In this document: in pieces, positions 49,801 through 56,966 of the stretch
How the letters are laid out: each line of letters starts with the position of its first letter
Position numbering within the stretch: the first letter of the stretch is position 1
NCBI GenBank assembly: GCA_046331175.1
Contig: JAXLRI010000015.1
Coordinates: 72,401-136,400, forward strand
From: JAWKIW01 sp046331175
GTDB taxonomy: Bacteria; Actinomycetota; Acidimicrobiia; Acidimicrobiales; Acidimicrobilacustridaceae
DNA: 64,000 nt
Reading direction: 5' to 3'
The notes under the pieces: model-generated
What the model was told of the DNA's origin: nothing
What the model saw: only the letters and a program-made list of their open reading frames with translations
Database searches by the model: none
Made by a program: the position numbers and the translations under genes

Positions 49801-50087
49801 TTCGAGGGGTCCTCGACCGTCGTCACCGTGTAGGCGTCGATCGGCGCACCGCCGTCGTCGGCCGGCGGCGACCACAGCACCGTGGCCGACCCGTTGCCCG
49901 CCACTGCGGCGACGCCGGTCGGCGCCCCCGGCACGACAGCGACCGCCGGAGCACCCGAGGCGCCCGCCGGCGACGCACCGAACGCCGCCAGCACGACGGC
50001 GACCACCGCCGCCAGCACCGCACCCGCACCGGCCACGCGGGCCGACCCGGAACGGCCGCGGTCCACCACGGCATCCATGCTGTCCAT
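43884..50087 (-). CDS. Giant secreted Fn3-DSR-PGRS-like glycine-rich surface protein
   Basis: About 2,067 residues. The start ATG 50087 follows AGGGG. A signal peptide (AGAVLAAVVAVVLAAFGASPAGA) leads to one Fn3 domain (PGAPTGVAAVAGNGSATVLWS). Three tandem DSR domains of about 125 residues follow, each opening with V/T-R-V-L-D-S-R or equivalent and closing D-V-V-G-W/Y-x. After a Cys-containing linker (CSSALDAWLQSHEAFLVSVG) comes a tail of roughly 1,400 residues of GGxGGxGGxGG with recurrent NGGAGG and GGDGG. This resembles mycobacterial PGRS tails, including the short FGTGFSFDAGTC-like junction. Secretion and surface display are likely; function is unknown. Confidence 0.87.
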   Translation of the reverse strand: MDSMDAVVDRGRSGSARVAGAGAVLAAVVAVVLAAFGASPAGASGAPAVAVVPGAPTGVAAVAGNGSATVLWSPPADDGGAPIDAYTVTTVEDPSKTCTWDSGPLQCTVAGLTNGTAYTFTVSAHNAAGDGPASAASAPVTPGALLHSIQPVRVLDSRPGGLGPYATPWGPGTTRSVAVTGAGGVPTDAQAVVVNLTATNTTAASFLSLWPTGTAQPSPLVSSINWKAHHTIANGVTAKVGTGGSIEVFNPSGSVDVVVDVVGWYGADTGTAFRTVAPTRVLDSRAESQVGPFATPWGPVTTRDVTVAGVAGIPADADAVALNVTVNRTTAESFLSLWPTGTPTPVPLVSTLNWRPGQTIPNSTLAKVGTGGQVRVFNPSGDVDVIIDVVGYFTGGPGSRFVTIDPQRIQDSRPESTVGAYSTPWEPTTGRDVAVTGVAGIPADALAVVTNATVTNTTAASFLSGWPAGATTPDPLVSSLNWVSGQTIANGVIAQNGTGGAATFYNSAGSVDVIADAGGWYTPALTCSSALDAWLQSHEAFLVSVGFDPDAVAARVALDVPQCDGVPLVGNGTAAHPDATGVFGTGFSFDAGTCPAPDPCDGGRGGALVGNGGAGANGGAGGSAGRYGDGGDGAAGAPGAKGALGAAAVVAGGSGGDGGDGDAGGAGGKGGAGGSQIGDGGNGGNGGLGGDGGPGGPGANGAAGDPASPGGAGGDGGNGGLGGKGGNGGAGGPSFVGTPGTDGDGADGGDGATAGLPGDGGAGGDGTVAFVDGGKGGNGGNAGTSGTGGAGGAAGGPGGQGGSAGSSAAGPTGPVGNGGTGGAGGAAPVPGGTGGAGGAGGNGGSLGNGGAGGDGGVGVPGSDGVDGTNPGDSGGAGGAGGSGGAGGAGGTGGALFGAGGAGGSGGLGGNGGRGGIGLDGAPGVGAGNSGQAGGDGGNAGNGGNGGAAGAGGASPSGGTPGAGGNAGNGGNGGDAGVPGDGGKGAPGGPGAPDGGNGGVGGAAGTPGTGGTGATNGTNGTGVSGPTGSGGAGGEGAGAAVAGGNGGAGGAGGKGGPLGNGGAGGNGGAGMAGVDGTDGVNPGDSGTDGGAGGDGGAGGAGGLGGDLFGDGGAGGVGGLGGNGGRGGIGVDGAAGATGQNGGNGGNAGNGGNGGTAGAGGASPSGGTAGAGGTAGDGGNGGNAGVPGDGGAGADGDALTSDGGNGGAGGNPGVAGAGGTGATNGTGGASVVAPAGNGGTGGSGAAGSLAGVAGGRGGDGGAAGAIGSGGNGGAGGAGAGGIGGADGTNPGESGGNGGAGGAGGAGGNGGPASPFGVNGSGGDAGAGGVGGKGGAGLTGAAGVAGVDFGTGGTGGAGGDGAAGGNGGAGGAPGAGPGSAGVSGAGGNGGNGGDAGVPGDGGSGATGDAVTPDGGKGGAGGPAGTPGAGGTGAANGTTGAGVVGPAGNGGRGGDGYSASLAGAAGGKGGAGGAGGPLGNGGRGGDGGVGAAGIAGVDPGAPGASGGDGVAGGAGGAGGDGGAGGLVFGNGGRGGDGAVGGDGGRGGNGATGPTGFFSPGGAGGNGGNGAAGGDGGAGGDGGQAGGGGGVAGGLGLAAAGGNGGDAGLPGNGGAGSAGGVAFKDGYAGGDGGNPGIAGPGGAGSPNGANGADAVGPVGNGGVGGAGVGGTLGNRNAGNGGKGGNGGIIGNGGKGGNGGGALAGDDGAIGPDGPNPGDNGGNGGSGTAGGTGGNGGAGGAGGAIIGKGGDGGSGGPGGAGGKGGNGGRGADGDPTFVVNNGAGGNGGNGGSGANGGNGGLGGAGGAAGGGGGSAGATGSNANGGNGGNAGLPGIGGNGANGSAGHPNAGSGGNGGTGGTAGTGGTAGSGASAGSNGLGVFAPAGNGGNGGNGFSPVTGNGGAGGAGGNGGPLGKGGNGGSGGAGVGAIGADATGGAGGVGGVAGNGAPSLTGGAGGAGGSATVQGGLTVATGGNGGKGGASPFGAPGGTGGAGGNAEAAGAAASATGGRGGDSGSFSGIGGKGGDALATGGGAVATGGDGGDALPSGLGGAGGTATAIGAGSTQTNGFPGVP
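43950..48290. repeat. Low-complexity glycine-rich coding repeat
   Basis: About 4.3 kb of irregular 9- to 15-base repeats (complements of GGCGGC, AACGGTGGC and the like) encode the PGRS-like tail. The opposite strand consequently has long open frames rich in Pro, which are artefacts. Confidence 0.85.
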
Positions 50088-50310
50088 CGGGCCACCCCTC
50101 GCTCCGCCTGAGCCGAAGCGCTGATCTTGGCAGCCGCGCCCATGCCGGACAAGCATCAGCCCCCCGATTTCCTCCACCACGCGCGCCGCCGTGCCCGCGC
50201 CCGGCGCCCCGCTCCGGCGAGCCCCGCCTCGGCGACGACCGATCGCGCGAGGCTGACCCCATGACCGGCGAGCTGCTCCCCACCACTCGAACCGCCCTGG
50301 GGGCCCGGAC

Positions 50311-51222
50311 GTGAGCACGGCACCCGACGACCGTGCACTCACGATCGAGTGGTTCGGCTGCGCCACCTTCCGGGTCCAGGTGCAGGGACGAACGCTTTTC
50401 TTCGACAGCTACCTCGACAAGCTGCCGGGGGTGCCGCCCGGCGGGCTCACCACCGGCGAGGTCGATCGGGCCGACTTCGTCTTCATCTCCCACGCCCACT
50501 TCGACCACGTGCACGGCGCCGACCTGATCGCCCGTCGCACCGGCGCGATCGTCGTCGGCAACCACGAGACCGCCCACCTGATGCGCGACTGCGGCGTGCC
50601 CGACGACCAGATCATCGCCACCGCCGGCGGAGACACGGTCGACTGCGGCGGAGGCGTCACCGTGCGCGCCCTGCCCTCCCAGCACTCGTGCCTGTTCGCC
50701 TCGGCCTCCGGCGACAGCGGTCAGGCCTGCCTCGGCGACCTCGGCACGAGCGTGCAGGACCGCCGGGTTCGCGAGGCCTTCATCTTCGACCTGCTGCCCA
50801 CGGTGAGCGACGAGGTCCTCCGCTGGTTCGACCGGGCCGAGGGCCACGTGTCCACCCGCGACGGCGGCCAGCTCACCTACCTGCTCGAGAGCCCGGTCGG
50901 CTCGGTGCTGGTCAGCGCCAGCTCCGGGTGCTGGCTCGGCATCGTCGAACGGCTCCGCCCCGACGTCGCCATCCTGGCGGCCGCCGGCCGACCGAACGTC
51001 GACGGCGAGCCGTACCAGGGCTCGCTCGCCGACTTCCTCGTCGAGCAGGCCGAGCTGCTCGGCCGGCCACGGGTGATCCTCTGCCACCACGACCCGCTGC
51101 TGCCCCCGCTGCTCGATGCGATCGACGTGACCGAGGCCGAGGACCGCCTGCGCGACCTCCTCGGCGGCGACCGCTACCTCGCCCTCACCTACGGCGACCC
51201 GGTCACCCTGCTGCCGGGCTGA
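50311..51222 (+). CDS. MBL-fold metallo-hydrolase (UlaG-like)
   Basis: A 303-residue metallo-beta-lactamase-fold protein starting at GTG 50311. The opening IEWFGCATFRVQV resembles UlaG-type lactonases. The zinc motif is SHAHFDHVHGAD (HxHxDH), with further His in LPSQHSCLF and ILCHHDPLLPP. The enzyme looks complete and cytoplasmic. It may hydrolyse a lactone, phosphoester or similar bond; the substrate is not deducible. It is transcribed divergently from the PGRS-like gene. Confidence 0.9.
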   Translation: MSTAPDDRALTIEWFGCATFRVQVQGRTLFFDSYLDKLPGVPPGGLTTGEVDRADFVFISHAHFDHVHGADLIARRTGAIVVGNHETAHLMRDCGVPDDQIIATAGGDTVDCGGGVTVRALPSQHSCLFASASGDSGQACLGDLGTSVQDRRVREAFIFDLLPTVSDEVLRWFDRAEGHVSTRDGGQLTYLLESPVGSVLVSASSGCWLGIVERLRPDVAILAAAGRPNVDGEPYQGSLADFLVEQAELLGRPRVILCHHDPLLPPLLDAIDVTEAEDRLRDLLGGDRYLALTYGDPVTLLPG

Positions 51223-51252
51223 CCGAGCCGGCAACGCGCGAGCCGGACGCCC

Positions 51253-51558
51253 TCAGGCGACGCGACCGGCGGGCCCCCAGGTGTCGAGGGCGGCGAGCGG
51301 CGTGCGGGGTGGCTCGGGCGGAAGGTCGTCTCCGAACACCTCGGCGAGCAGCGAATGCACGACCGGGTGCAATCGCTCGTCGACGAAGCGATCCCAGTCG
51401 GCCTCGCTCTCCCACACGTCGATGTAGCGCAGGCCGCCCTGCTCGAGCTCGACGGCGAGGTGGCTGATCAAGCCCTTCGGTGGTTCGTCGCCGAGGCCGT
51501 CGACGATCCGGCGGTAGGTGGCGTGGTCGATCGGGACGTCCTGGGTGAAGGCGTACAT
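51253..51558 (-). CDS. ABM-like dimeric alpha/beta-barrel protein
   Basis: A 101-residue protein. The pattern MYAFTQDVPIDHATYRRIVDGLG, LISHLAVELEQGGLRYIDVWESEADWDRFVDERLHPVVHSLL is that of ABM/dimeric alpha-beta-barrel proteins (beta-alpha-beta-beta with a late helix). Some are quinol monooxygenases; others are structural. It is divergent from a TetR gene with only 51 bases between the starts, so TetR control is likely. Confidence 0.78.
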   Translation of the reverse strand: MYAFTQDVPIDHATYRRIVDGLGDEPPKGLISHLAVELEQGGLRYIDVWESEADWDRFVDERLHPVVHSLLAEVFGDDLPPEPPRTPLAALDTWGPAGRVA

Positions 51559-51609
51559 CGCAGAGCCTCTCTTCGCGCTGATTTCCATCCGAAGCCGCCT
51601 CGGACCAAT

Positions 51610-52266
51610 ATGGGGGGCATCGAGGACCACGTCAAGGGTCGCCGCTACGACGCCGCCGGCCGCCGGGCCGCTTCGCGGGCCACGCGCCGGCACATCGTGG
51701 ACGCCGCTCGCGCGTCGATGCTCGAGCGCGGCTACCGGCGGACGTCGATGACCGCGGTGGCCGAGGCCGCCGGGGTCCACGTCGACACCGTGTACGCACT
51801 GGTCGGCCGCAAGGCCGACCTGCTGCGCGAGGTGCTCGAGCAGGCGATCTCGGGCCAGGACCGCCCCGTACCCGCCGAGCAGCGCGACTACGTCCAGGCC
51901 GTCCGCGCCGCCCCCACCGCTCCCGACAAGCTGCGCATCTACGCCGCTGCCGTCGCGGAGATCCAGCCTCGGCTCGCCCCGCTGGCGCAGGTGGTGCACG
52001 AGGCCGCACCGAGCGAGCCCGCGGTGGCGGCGCTGTGGTCCGAGATCGCCGACCGTCGGGCCGCCAACATGCGGCGCTTCGTCGCCGACGTGCGAGCGGC
52101 CGCTCCGCTGCGACCGGGGCTGACCGCCGCGCACGCCGCCGACGTCGTGTGGATGCTCACCAGCACCGAGACCTACGTGGCGCTCACCGAGGGACGGGGT
52201 TGGAGCGCTGCCGCCTACGAGCGGTGGCTCGCCGACACCATGGCCCGACTGCTGCTCGACGGCTGA
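51610..52266 (+). CDS. TetR-family transcriptional regulator
   Basis: A 218-residue protein with ATG 51610. The HTH domain reads TRRHIVDAARASMLERGYRRTSMTAVAEAAGVHVDTVYALVGRKADLLREVL. The C-terminal ligand domain is helical (LAPLAQVVHEAAPSEPAVAALW, HAADVVWMLTSTETYVALTEGRGWS), a layout common in regulators of oxidative catabolism. It is divergent from the ABM-like gene and lies 190 bases upstream of a P450 gene in the same direction, so either could be its target. Confidence 0.9.
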   Translation: MGGIEDHVKGRRYDAAGRRAASRATRRHIVDAARASMLERGYRRTSMTAVAEAAGVHVDTVYALVGRKADLLREVLEQAISGQDRPVPAEQRDYVQAVRAAPTAPDKLRIYAAAVAEIQPRLAPLAQVVHEAAPSEPAVAALWSEIADRRAANMRRFVADVRAAAPLRPGLTAAHAADVVWMLTSTETYVALTEGRGWSAAAYERWLADTMARLLLDG

Positions 52267-52457
52267 GCTGAGCGGAGCGGCGGGCCCGGCCATTCGCCCT
52301 GCCACGGATCCCGCCGGTCCCGGTCTCCTCGGGGGCCGCCGGGTACGTCGAGGCCATGGCTTCGCTCCCCACGACCACAGACCACGACGGGGCGGCGAGG
52401 TGCTGCACCTCGACCCTGAGGCACGACCACCACGACCCCGAGCGCGAGGATCGACCC

Positions 52458-53669
52458 GTGCTGTTCGACCTCGACGACCCCGGTCTGCTGTTCCGCGACG
52501 ACGTGCTGGCCGACCCGCGGCCGCTCTACGCCGAACTGCGCGAGCATGCCCCAATCTGGCAGCTCGCCGGCCAGGACACGTTCCTCGTGTCGGACCCGGC
52601 CCTCGTCCGCGACGCCACCGGCCGCCCGGACGACTTCTCGTCGAACATGGTCAGCATGATCCACCGCGGTCGCGACGGCGCCGCCACGCCGTTCGCCATG
52701 CTGGCCTACGGCGACCCGGGCAACGTCCTCGCCATCGCCGACCCGCCCGACCACACCCGCCACCGCAAGCTGCTCCAGCCCCACCTCAGCCCGGCGGCGG
52801 TCGCCGGGTTCGAGCCCTCGGTGCGAGCGCTCACCGACGAGCGGCTCGACGAGATGCTCGTCAACGGGCGCGGCGACGCCGTGGTCCAGCTGGCCGACCC
52901 CATCCCCGCCGCCCTGATCTGCGAGCTGCTCGGGCTGCCCACCACCGACACCGACCAGCTGGTCCCCCACGTCCTGGCGGTCGGTGCGCTCCTCGACGGC
53001 ATGGCCGACGAGGACGGGATGGCCCAGGGCGGCGTCGCCGCCATCGAGCTGGCCGGCTACGCCCAGGCCACCCTCGACGCCCAGCGGGCCCGACCCGCCG
53101 ACGAGCGGTCACCGCTCGTGCACGCCGCCATCGAGGCCATCGACGCCGACGAGGTGACCAACGACGAGGTGGTCGGCATGCTCGTGCAGCTGTTCACCGC
53201 CGGCACCGAGACGACCCAGAGCCTCACCGCAACCACCATCGACCTCCTCGCCCGCGACGCCGAGCTGCAGTCCACCTTGCGGGCCGACCCCGGCCGCATC
53301 CCCGACGCGCTCGAGGACGTCCTCCGCGCCGACGGCCCCTTCCAGTTCCACTACCGCTGGGCGCCGCACGACACCCAGCTGGGTGACACCGCCATCCCCG
53401 CCGGCAGCCGGGTGCTGCTGCTGTGGTCCGCCGCCAACCAGGGCTCGGCCGCGCCGGTCGGCGATCGGGTGCCGCCGCACTTCGCCTTCGGGCGGGGCAT
53501 CCACTTCTGCATCGGGTCGGCCCTGGCCCGCCTCGAGGCACGGGTGATGATCGAGCAGCTGCTCGCCCGCACCTCGTCGTTCCGCCTCGACCCCGAGCGC
53601 CCGCCCCGCCGCCGGCCGAGCATCATGCTGCGCCGCCACGCCTCCCTGCCGCTGCTGCTCGAGGCGTAG
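52458..53669 (+). CDS. Cytochrome P450 with altered ExxR region
   Basis: A 403-residue P450 from GTG 52458, which has GCGAGGA seven bases upstream; an ATG at 52356 would add 34 His/Cys-containing residues. The I-helix oxygen-activation motif FTAGTETTQS and heme loop FAFGRGIHFCIGSALARLEARV (Cys ligand) are intact. Two features are odd. Where the ExxR motif is expected the sequence is LEDVLRADGP, with Asp at the invariant Glu position. The meander between AANQ and HFAFG is about ten residues short, lacking the usual FxxPDxFDxxR. It may be a divergent but active enzyme or a non-catalytic heme protein. No ferredoxin gene is adjacent. Confidence 0.87.
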   Translation: MLFDLDDPGLLFRDDVLADPRPLYAELREHAPIWQLAGQDTFLVSDPALVRDATGRPDDFSSNMVSMIHRGRDGAATPFAMLAYGDPGNVLAIADPPDHTRHRKLLQPHLSPAAVAGFEPSVRALTDERLDEMLVNGRGDAVVQLADPIPAALICELLGLPTTDTDQLVPHVLAVGALLDGMADEDGMAQGGVAAIELAGYAQATLDAQRARPADERSPLVHAAIEAIDADEVTNDEVVGMLVQLFTAGTETTQSLTATTIDLLARDAELQSTLRADPGRIPDALEDVLRADGPFQFHYRWAPHDTQLGDTAIPAGSRVLLLWSAANQGSAAPVGDRVPPHFAFGRGIHFCIGSALARLEARVMIEQLLARTSSFRLDPERPPRRRPSIMLRRHASLPLLLEA

Positions 53670-53789
53670 CGCCGCGGGCCCCACGGTGAGCCGTCGGCCC
53701 GGAGCCGGGAGGACCACCGCCCGACCGCAGTCGCCTTCGGCCCCGCCCGGTCCCGATCCGCCGGTGGACGGCGGTGCTAGAACCCCCGG

Positions 53790-55445
53790 ATGAACGGACC
53801 CGAGCTGGACCGCCGTGAGGTCCTGCGCCGGGGCGGCCGGCTGGCGGCCGGTGCGGCGATGTTCGGCCTGGCCCCGTCGGTGCTCGCCGCGTGCAGCGGG
53901 AACGACCAGGCGACGCCGCCGGGCACGACCGGTGCGCCCCGGGCGTCGGGGACCGGCACCACCGTCGCCCCGACCTCGCCCGGCGGTGTGCCCTGGGCCG
54001 AACTGGCCGGCCAGCTCCGCGGCGAGCTGGTTCTGCCCACCGACGCCGGCTACGACGACGCGCGGGTCCTGTTCAACACCCGCTTCGACCCGTTGCGGCC
54101 CGGCGCCGTGGCCCGCTGCGCCGACCAGGCCGACGTGCAGGCCGCCGTCCGGTTCGCCCGCGCCCACGGCGTGCGCCTGGTGGCCCGATCGGGCGGCCAC
54201 TCCTACGCCGGCTACTCGTCGGCCGACGCCGCCCTGCAGCTCGACCTGCGCGGCCTCGACGGCATCGAGGTCGACCGCGACACGGGCCGGGCGGCCCTCG
54301 GCCCGGGGTGCCTGCTGGCCGACGTGTACCGCAACCTGTTCGAGGCGGGCGTGTGCGTCCCCGGCGGCTCGTGCCCCACGGTGAACGTGGCCGGACTGGC
54401 CATGGGCGGCGGCGTGGGCTTCCTCGGCCGGGCCTTCGGCACGCTGTCGGACAACCTCGTCGGGCTGACCATGGTCACCGTCGATGGCGAGGTCGTGTCG
54501 GCCGACGCCTCGAACGAGCCCGAGCTGCTGTGGGCCCACCAAGGCGGTGGCGGCGGCAACTTCGGCGTCGTCACGCGGCTCGAGCTCACCACCCACGCTG
54601 TCGGCGCGTGGTCCACCTTCGAGCTCACGTGGCCGTGGTCCATCACGAACAAGGTGACGGCGGCGTGGTTCGCGTGGCTGGTCGACCTGCCCGACGAGGT
54701 GTGGTCGATGTTGTCGTTCACCACCCAGGACCCGGCGCAGGGAAGCGAGCCCATCTGCACCGTGAAGGGACAGGTGACCGCACCGGCGGCACGAGCGAAG
54801 CAGCTGCTGGCCCCCCTGATCGCCGCCGTCGGCCAGCCTCCCGCCCAGGACCAGACGCTCGACCGCACGTGGCTGGCGTCGGCCGACTACTGGGCCGGCT
54901 GCGCCGACCTCGGCATCGCCCAGTGCCGCATCCCTCAGGACGGCCCCCGAGGCACGCTCCCCCGCCTCGCGTACAAGGCCAAGAGCGACTACGTCGCCAG
55001 GGCGCTGCCCGCCGAGGCCATCGCCGTGGTGATCGATGCGCTCGGCCGCCGGCAGGCCGACCGCACGATGACCGTCTCGGGCTCGGCGTTCCAGCCCGGC
55101 GGCATCGAGTTCGACAGCTACGGCGGCGCCCTCAACCGGCCGGCACCCGACGCCACCGCCTTCGTGCACCGCGACCAGGTGGCCCACGGCCAGTACCTGG
55201 CGTTCTGGGACCCGTCGGCGCCCGAGGCCACCGTGCAGGCGAACATGGACTGGATCGAGCGGTTCGCCACCGACCTGCGGCCGTTCGCCTCGGGCCAGGC
55301 GTACCAGAACTACATCGACCCCCAGCGCCCCGACTGGCTGCGCTCGTACTACGGGCAGAACCTCGAGCGCCTGGTCGCGGTCAAGCGCCGCTGGGACCCC
55401 GACGGCGTCCTCGACTTCGCCCAGGGCATCCCCCGCACGCTCTGA
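53790..55445 (+). CDS. Tat-exported FAD-linked oxidase of the berberine-bridge-enzyme type
   Basis: A 551-residue flavoprotein. The N-terminus DRREVLRRGGRLAAGA is a twin-arginine signal ending in the lipobox LAAC, so it is probably a Tat-exported lipoprotein. The FAD domain shows LVARSGGHSYAGYSS, whose His is the 8-alpha-histidyl attachment site, and PGGSCPTVNVAGLAMGGGVGFLGR, whose Cys is the 6-S-cysteinyl site, so bicovalent FAD is predicted. The C-terminus has the BBE motif QAYQNYIDPQRPDW. Such enzymes oxidise alcohols or sugars outside the cell and produce hydrogen peroxide. The last 65 bases overlap the antisense membrane-protein gene. Confidence 0.92.
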   Translation: MNGPELDRREVLRRGGRLAAGAAMFGLAPSVLAACSGNDQATPPGTTGAPRASGTGTTVAPTSPGGVPWAELAGQLRGELVLPTDAGYDDARVLFNTRFDPLRPGAVARCADQADVQAAVRFARAHGVRLVARSGGHSYAGYSSADAALQLDLRGLDGIEVDRDTGRAALGPGCLLADVYRNLFEAGVCVPGGSCPTVNVAGLAMGGGVGFLGRAFGTLSDNLVGLTMVTVDGEVVSADASNEPELLWAHQGGGGGNFGVVTRLELTTHAVGAWSTFELTWPWSITNKVTAAWFAWLVDLPDEVWSMLSFTTQDPAQGSEPICTVKGQVTAPAARAKQLLAPLIAAVGQPPAQDQTLDRTWLASADYWAGCADLGIAQCRIPQDGPRGTLPRLAYKAKSDYVARALPAEAIAVVIDALGRRQADRTMTVSGSAFQPGGIEFDSYGGALNRPAPDATAFVHRDQVAHGQYLAFWDPSAPEATVQANMDWIERFATDLRPFASGQAYQNYIDPQRPDWLRSYYGQNLERLVAVKRRWDPDGVLDFAQGIPRTL

Positions 55446-55998
55446 TCACGGACCGGTCTCGACGCTCCACCGTCGATCGGTGCAGCCGATCCGCCATCAC
55501 GCGCCGGGCGACCAGCACCGGCACCACGAGCATCGGGAGGGCGACGAGATCGCTGGGGTCCATCACCAGTGGGGCCGGCGCCAGCGGCGGAAGCCCGCCT
55601 CCGCCGATGAGGCTCCCCACTGCCTGCGCCGGCCACACGAGGGCGCCGACCGTCGGCGCGTAGGCCGCGGCGGCGAGCGGCCAGCACTTGATGGCGACGA
55701 ACACCGCGCCGGTGAAGACCGCCACCAGGGCCACAGCCCTCCAGGTGTGCTCCCAGCCGTTGCGGCCACGAAGGCGGCGGAGCGCCTCGGCGGTGGCGAC
55801 GACGAAGAGGGGGAAGTACACCAGACCAGCGAGGTCCGAGAGCTTGCCCGTCACCACCGACGGGTGGGCGGCCTTGAGCACCCGGTCGTTGACGATCACG
55901 ACCGCGAGGGCCACCAGCGCAACCGGCGAGAGGAGGAGGTCCCCCGGCGCCCGTGGCGCCGGGGGAACCGTGATCAGGGAGGGTGAGGAGCTCACCAC
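55381..55998 (-). CDS. Small membrane protein with conserved NDRVLK...TGKLSDLAG motif
   Basis: A 205-residue protein starting at GTG 55998 (a second GTG follows at once). Four to five membrane helices are seen. The motif NDRVLKAAHPSVVTGKLSDLAGLVYFPLF is shared by an uncharacterised bacterial membrane family I recognise by its LTGKLSDFAGL signature but cannot name functionally. Its 3' end runs 65 bases into the antisense end of the BBE-type oxidase, giving an Arg-rich tail. The DUF4352-like gene ends 10 bases upstream, so the two form an operon. Confidence 0.75.
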   Translation of the reverse strand: MVSSSPSLITVPPAPRAPGDLLLSPVALVALAVVIVNDRVLKAAHPSVVTGKLSDLAGLVYFPLFVVATAEALRRLRGRNGWEHTWRAVALVAVFTGAVFVAIKCWPLAAAAYAPTVGALVWPAQAVGSLIGGGGLPPLAPAPLVMDPSDLVALPMLVVPVLVARRVMADRLHRSTVERRDRSVIRACGGCPGRSRGRRRGPSGA

Positions 55999-56008
55999 GG
56001 GAGGCCCG

Positions 56009-56617
56009 CTACTGGAGGGCGAAGAACTGCTGGTCCTTCGCCTGGTCCAGCGTGAAGGTCGGTTCCGCGAGCAGCAGGCTGTTCGCGACGTCGGTCGCCT
56101 TGGGCGAGAAGCACACGTTTCCGGTCTGGCTGGCGCCGGGCTGCATCTGGGCCATCTGGTCGATCGCGTCAGGAGCGGAGACCATGCAGCTCGAGAGCCC
56201 GGACACCGCCACCCCCGAAGGCGGCAGCAACGACAGCTTCACGTTCGTGAAGGCGGCCTCGGGCGTGGTGCCACCGTTGGTGATGGTCACGTTCACGAGG
56301 ACGAACTGCTCGCCCGGCTGCGGCTTGTTGAACTGGTTCGCCTGGGCGAGCTGTGCGTTCGCGTTCAGCACCGCCGAGTTCACCTGCACCTTCCACCCCT
56401 TCGCGACCTCGACGGCCGTGCCGACCGGGATCGGCGCAGCCTTCGACGAGCTCGCGCCACCAGAGGCGCTCGACCCGGTCGTCTGCCCGGCGTTCGGTGC
56501 CGGGTTGGAGGAGGACCCCTTGCTCGTCGACGACGCCTCGCCGATCGTGGCGAAGACCGCCACCCCGATCACTGCGATCGCGAGCGCGCTCCGTGCGCGC
56601 GTGCGCGTTCCCACCAT
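56009..56617 (-). CDS. Secreted DUF4352-like protein
   Basis: A 202-residue protein. A basic start and one hydrophobic helix (RSALAIAVIGVAVFATIG) lead to a Ser/Gly/Pro linker and a beta-sandwich domain: VGTAVEVAKGWKVQVNSA, GEQFVLVNVTITNGGTTPEAAF and GNVCFSPKATD. This is the DUF4352/telomeric-repeat-binding-like extracellular Ig-like fold. It is probably membrane-anchored. It is transcribed just ahead of the 55381-55998 membrane protein. Confidence 0.8.
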   Translation of the reverse strand: MVGTRTRARSALAIAVIGVAVFATIGEASSTSKGSSSNPAPNAGQTTGSSASGGASSSKAAPIPVGTAVEVAKGWKVQVNSAVLNANAQLAQANQFNKPQPGEQFVLVNVTITNGGTTPEAAFTNVKLSLLPPSGVAVSGLSSCMVSAPDAIDQMAQMQPGASQTGNVCFSPKATDVANSLLLAEPTFTLDQAKDQQFFALQ

Positions 56618-56792
56618 GTCTGTTCCTCCACGTGTCCCACCGACGCCGGGGCGCCGCCTTCCACCAGACTGTTCGCCTGCCGGTGGCGTCGTTCGCCACC
56701 GCGCCTACCTGTCGGGGGAAGCTGTGACAGTCACCTCCGTTGGAAGCGAGGTGGGCCGTCTGATCGGATGAGACGCCACTAGACTTCGTTCC

Positions 56793-56966
56793 GTGCCAGC
56801 GCACGTCACTCCCCGGCGCGAGCTCGTCGAGCTCCTTGCCGACATGCGCGCTCCCACCGACGACGACGTGCCGATCGATCGCGAGGGGAACAGGCTCGAT
56901 ACGCCTGACAAGGTCCGAGCTCACCTCGACCGGATCAACAGGGAACGGGGCGAGCATCCGGCGTGA
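56793..56966 (+). CDS. 57-residue protein, putative antitoxin partner of the downstream nucleotidyltransferase
   Basis: A small frame from GTG 56793 encodes PAHVTPRRELVELLADMRA followed by PTDDDVPIDREGNRLDTPDK and VRAHLDRINRERGEHPA. It is charged and mostly helical, with no family I can name. Its TGA overlaps the nucleotidyltransferase GTG as GTGA, the usual layout of a toxin-antitoxin pair with the small gene first. TAGACT at 56780-56785 would start the transcript at about 56793, i.e. a leaderless message. The antitoxin role is inference from size, order and coupling. Confidence 0.68.
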   Translation: MPAHVTPRRELVELLADMRAPTDDDVPIDREGNRLDTPDKVRAHLDRINRERGEHPA

